NCBI GenBank assembly: GCA_937906495.1
Contig: CALCVT010000005.1
Location: forward strand, 1-51,766
Direction of reading: 5' to 3'
DNA length: 51,766 bases
From: an uncultured Prevotella sp.
Lineage (GTDB): Bacteria > Bacteroidota > Bacteroidia > Bacteroidales > Bacteroidaceae
Below the pieces are notes generated by a model. The model did no database searches. It saw nothing but the letters and a program-made list of their open reading frames with translations, and was not told the DNA's origin. Positions 51,151-51,766 of this stretch are shown piece after piece; the stretch's first letter is position 1, and every line of letters starts with the position of its first letter. Made by a program: the position numbers and the translations under genes.

Positions 51151-51766
51151 CAGAATTTATTTTGTTCGGAGTGGCGTGTGTTTTCTTAATTTTCACTAAT
51201 AGCGTAGTCGTTTTCTGTCTGAGGGTCAGTTGTACAAGGTACTTAGGAACTTTGAGGGCTTTGTGGCTAAGCGGTTGATCAGCTCGCTGTAGTAGGTCTG
51301 TCTTTTTGCGCCCGGTAGCATATGGTATACAACTTTATTCCGTAGCTTTTAAACGAGGACTAAAGTGTATGTCGAAATGTGTTTTATTCCTTCGGACAAT
51401 CAATCATTGTCTTTGCCGTTGTAAAACCCCATGTAAGTTCAGTTTCATTCGTTGCGGTTTTATAAACATCATGCATGGTTTGTTGGAAGAACAAATAAAA
51501 CCAGATTTGTAGCATTGTGACAGTAAGTCAACCGATATTGGGTATGGTCAAATATTCAAATCTTGGATAGATGTGGTAAACTTTGCAGAGTTGTAAGGAT
51601 TTTAGCGTACCGTTAGATTCTTACTTAAGGGTTACAAACTACTTTCTGTTTGTTTGGAAAAAGTATATAGCTTAAATCCATTGAAAGTGTTGTGAAGGTT
51701 TTAGGTATTATCTATGAAGTCATCTAAACTTATTGAGAAAATATAAAATGGGAGATTTTTGTATCT
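51151..51766. other. gene-free right end, nothing recognised
   Basis: About 615 bases without a convincing reading frame, RNA gene, repeat or complete promoter. A 68-codon plus-strand frame at 51306-51512 has no family likeness and a Cys-rich, non-coding composition. The sequence may be the upstream region of a gene beyond the window. Confidence 0.45.

Noticed and set aside
51306..51512. 68-codon plus-strand frame at the right end
   Set aside because: No family likeness, no promoter box, odd composition.

Overview
The window looks like chromosomal DNA of a member of the Bacteroidales (Bacteroidota), probably in or near Bacteroidaceae/Prevotellaceae; the genus cannot be fixed from the sequence alone. 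Reasons: repeated -7 boxes of the form TAnnTTTG, several with TTG about 20 bases upstream (the Bacteroidota primary sigma promoter); no clear Shine-Dalgarno sequences; families typical of the phylum (DUF4831, a DUF4348-like lipoprotein, the small DUF2582 winged-helix protein, a six-SLBB polysaccharide export protein, eukaryotic-type branching enzyme GH13_8). No insertion sequence, phage, CRISPR array or recognisable defence island was seen.

Layout. 1-1.4 kb: 5' part of tRNA-Tyr, ribH and a membrane-anchored TPR protein, all on the minus strand. 1.6-2.7 kb: recF (+). 3.1-11.7 kb: a long minus-strand run (pheS, MFS transporter, MscS-type channel, rfbA, HAD protein, nnr, DUF4831, DciA-like protein). 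11.99-21.6 kb: a plus-strand run dominated by envelope and carbohydrate genes (lipoprotein, murB, PhnP-like MBL hydrolase, PBP1A, kdsB, a secreted 14-repeat MORN protein, glgB). 21.6-22.5 kb: a gene-poor stretch with a candidate small RNA and a 21-bp tandem repeat. 22.5-34.0 kb: a Wzx/Wzy-type exopolysaccharide locus in at least three transcription units. 34.0-41.6 kb: small lipoprotein, pcrA/uvrD helicase and, convergent to it, an AddA-like helicase-nuclease that overlaps a glycosyltransferase. 41.9-51.1 kb: winged-helix protein, then on the minus strand GH25 lysozyme, serS, ruvX, def, a large TPR protein and a GH2 beta-galactosidase. 51.15-51.77 kb: nothing recognised.

How the genes work together. 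The exopolysaccharide locus holds a phosphoglycosyl transferase that would prime undecaprenyl phosphate, four family-2 glycosyltransferases, flippase, EpsG-like polymerase, chain-length protein and SLBB export protein, so it is nearly self-sufficient; no tyrosine kinase and no UpxY/NusG-type regulator is present. Two units of this locus have promoter-like sequences followed by compact hairpins in the untranslated leader, suggesting attenuation. kdsB, murB, PBP1A and rfbA supply LPS, peptidoglycan and dTDP-sugar precursors.

The most unusual signals are RNA- or DNA-level rather than new protein families: an 18-bp perfect inverted repeat with a UUCG loop before ribH, a 112-bp palindrome between the GH25 lysozyme gene and serS with a competing hairpin, a candidate orphan sRNA near 21.8 kb, and the leader hairpins of the polysaccharide units. 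I did not find a convincing previously undescribed multi-gene system.
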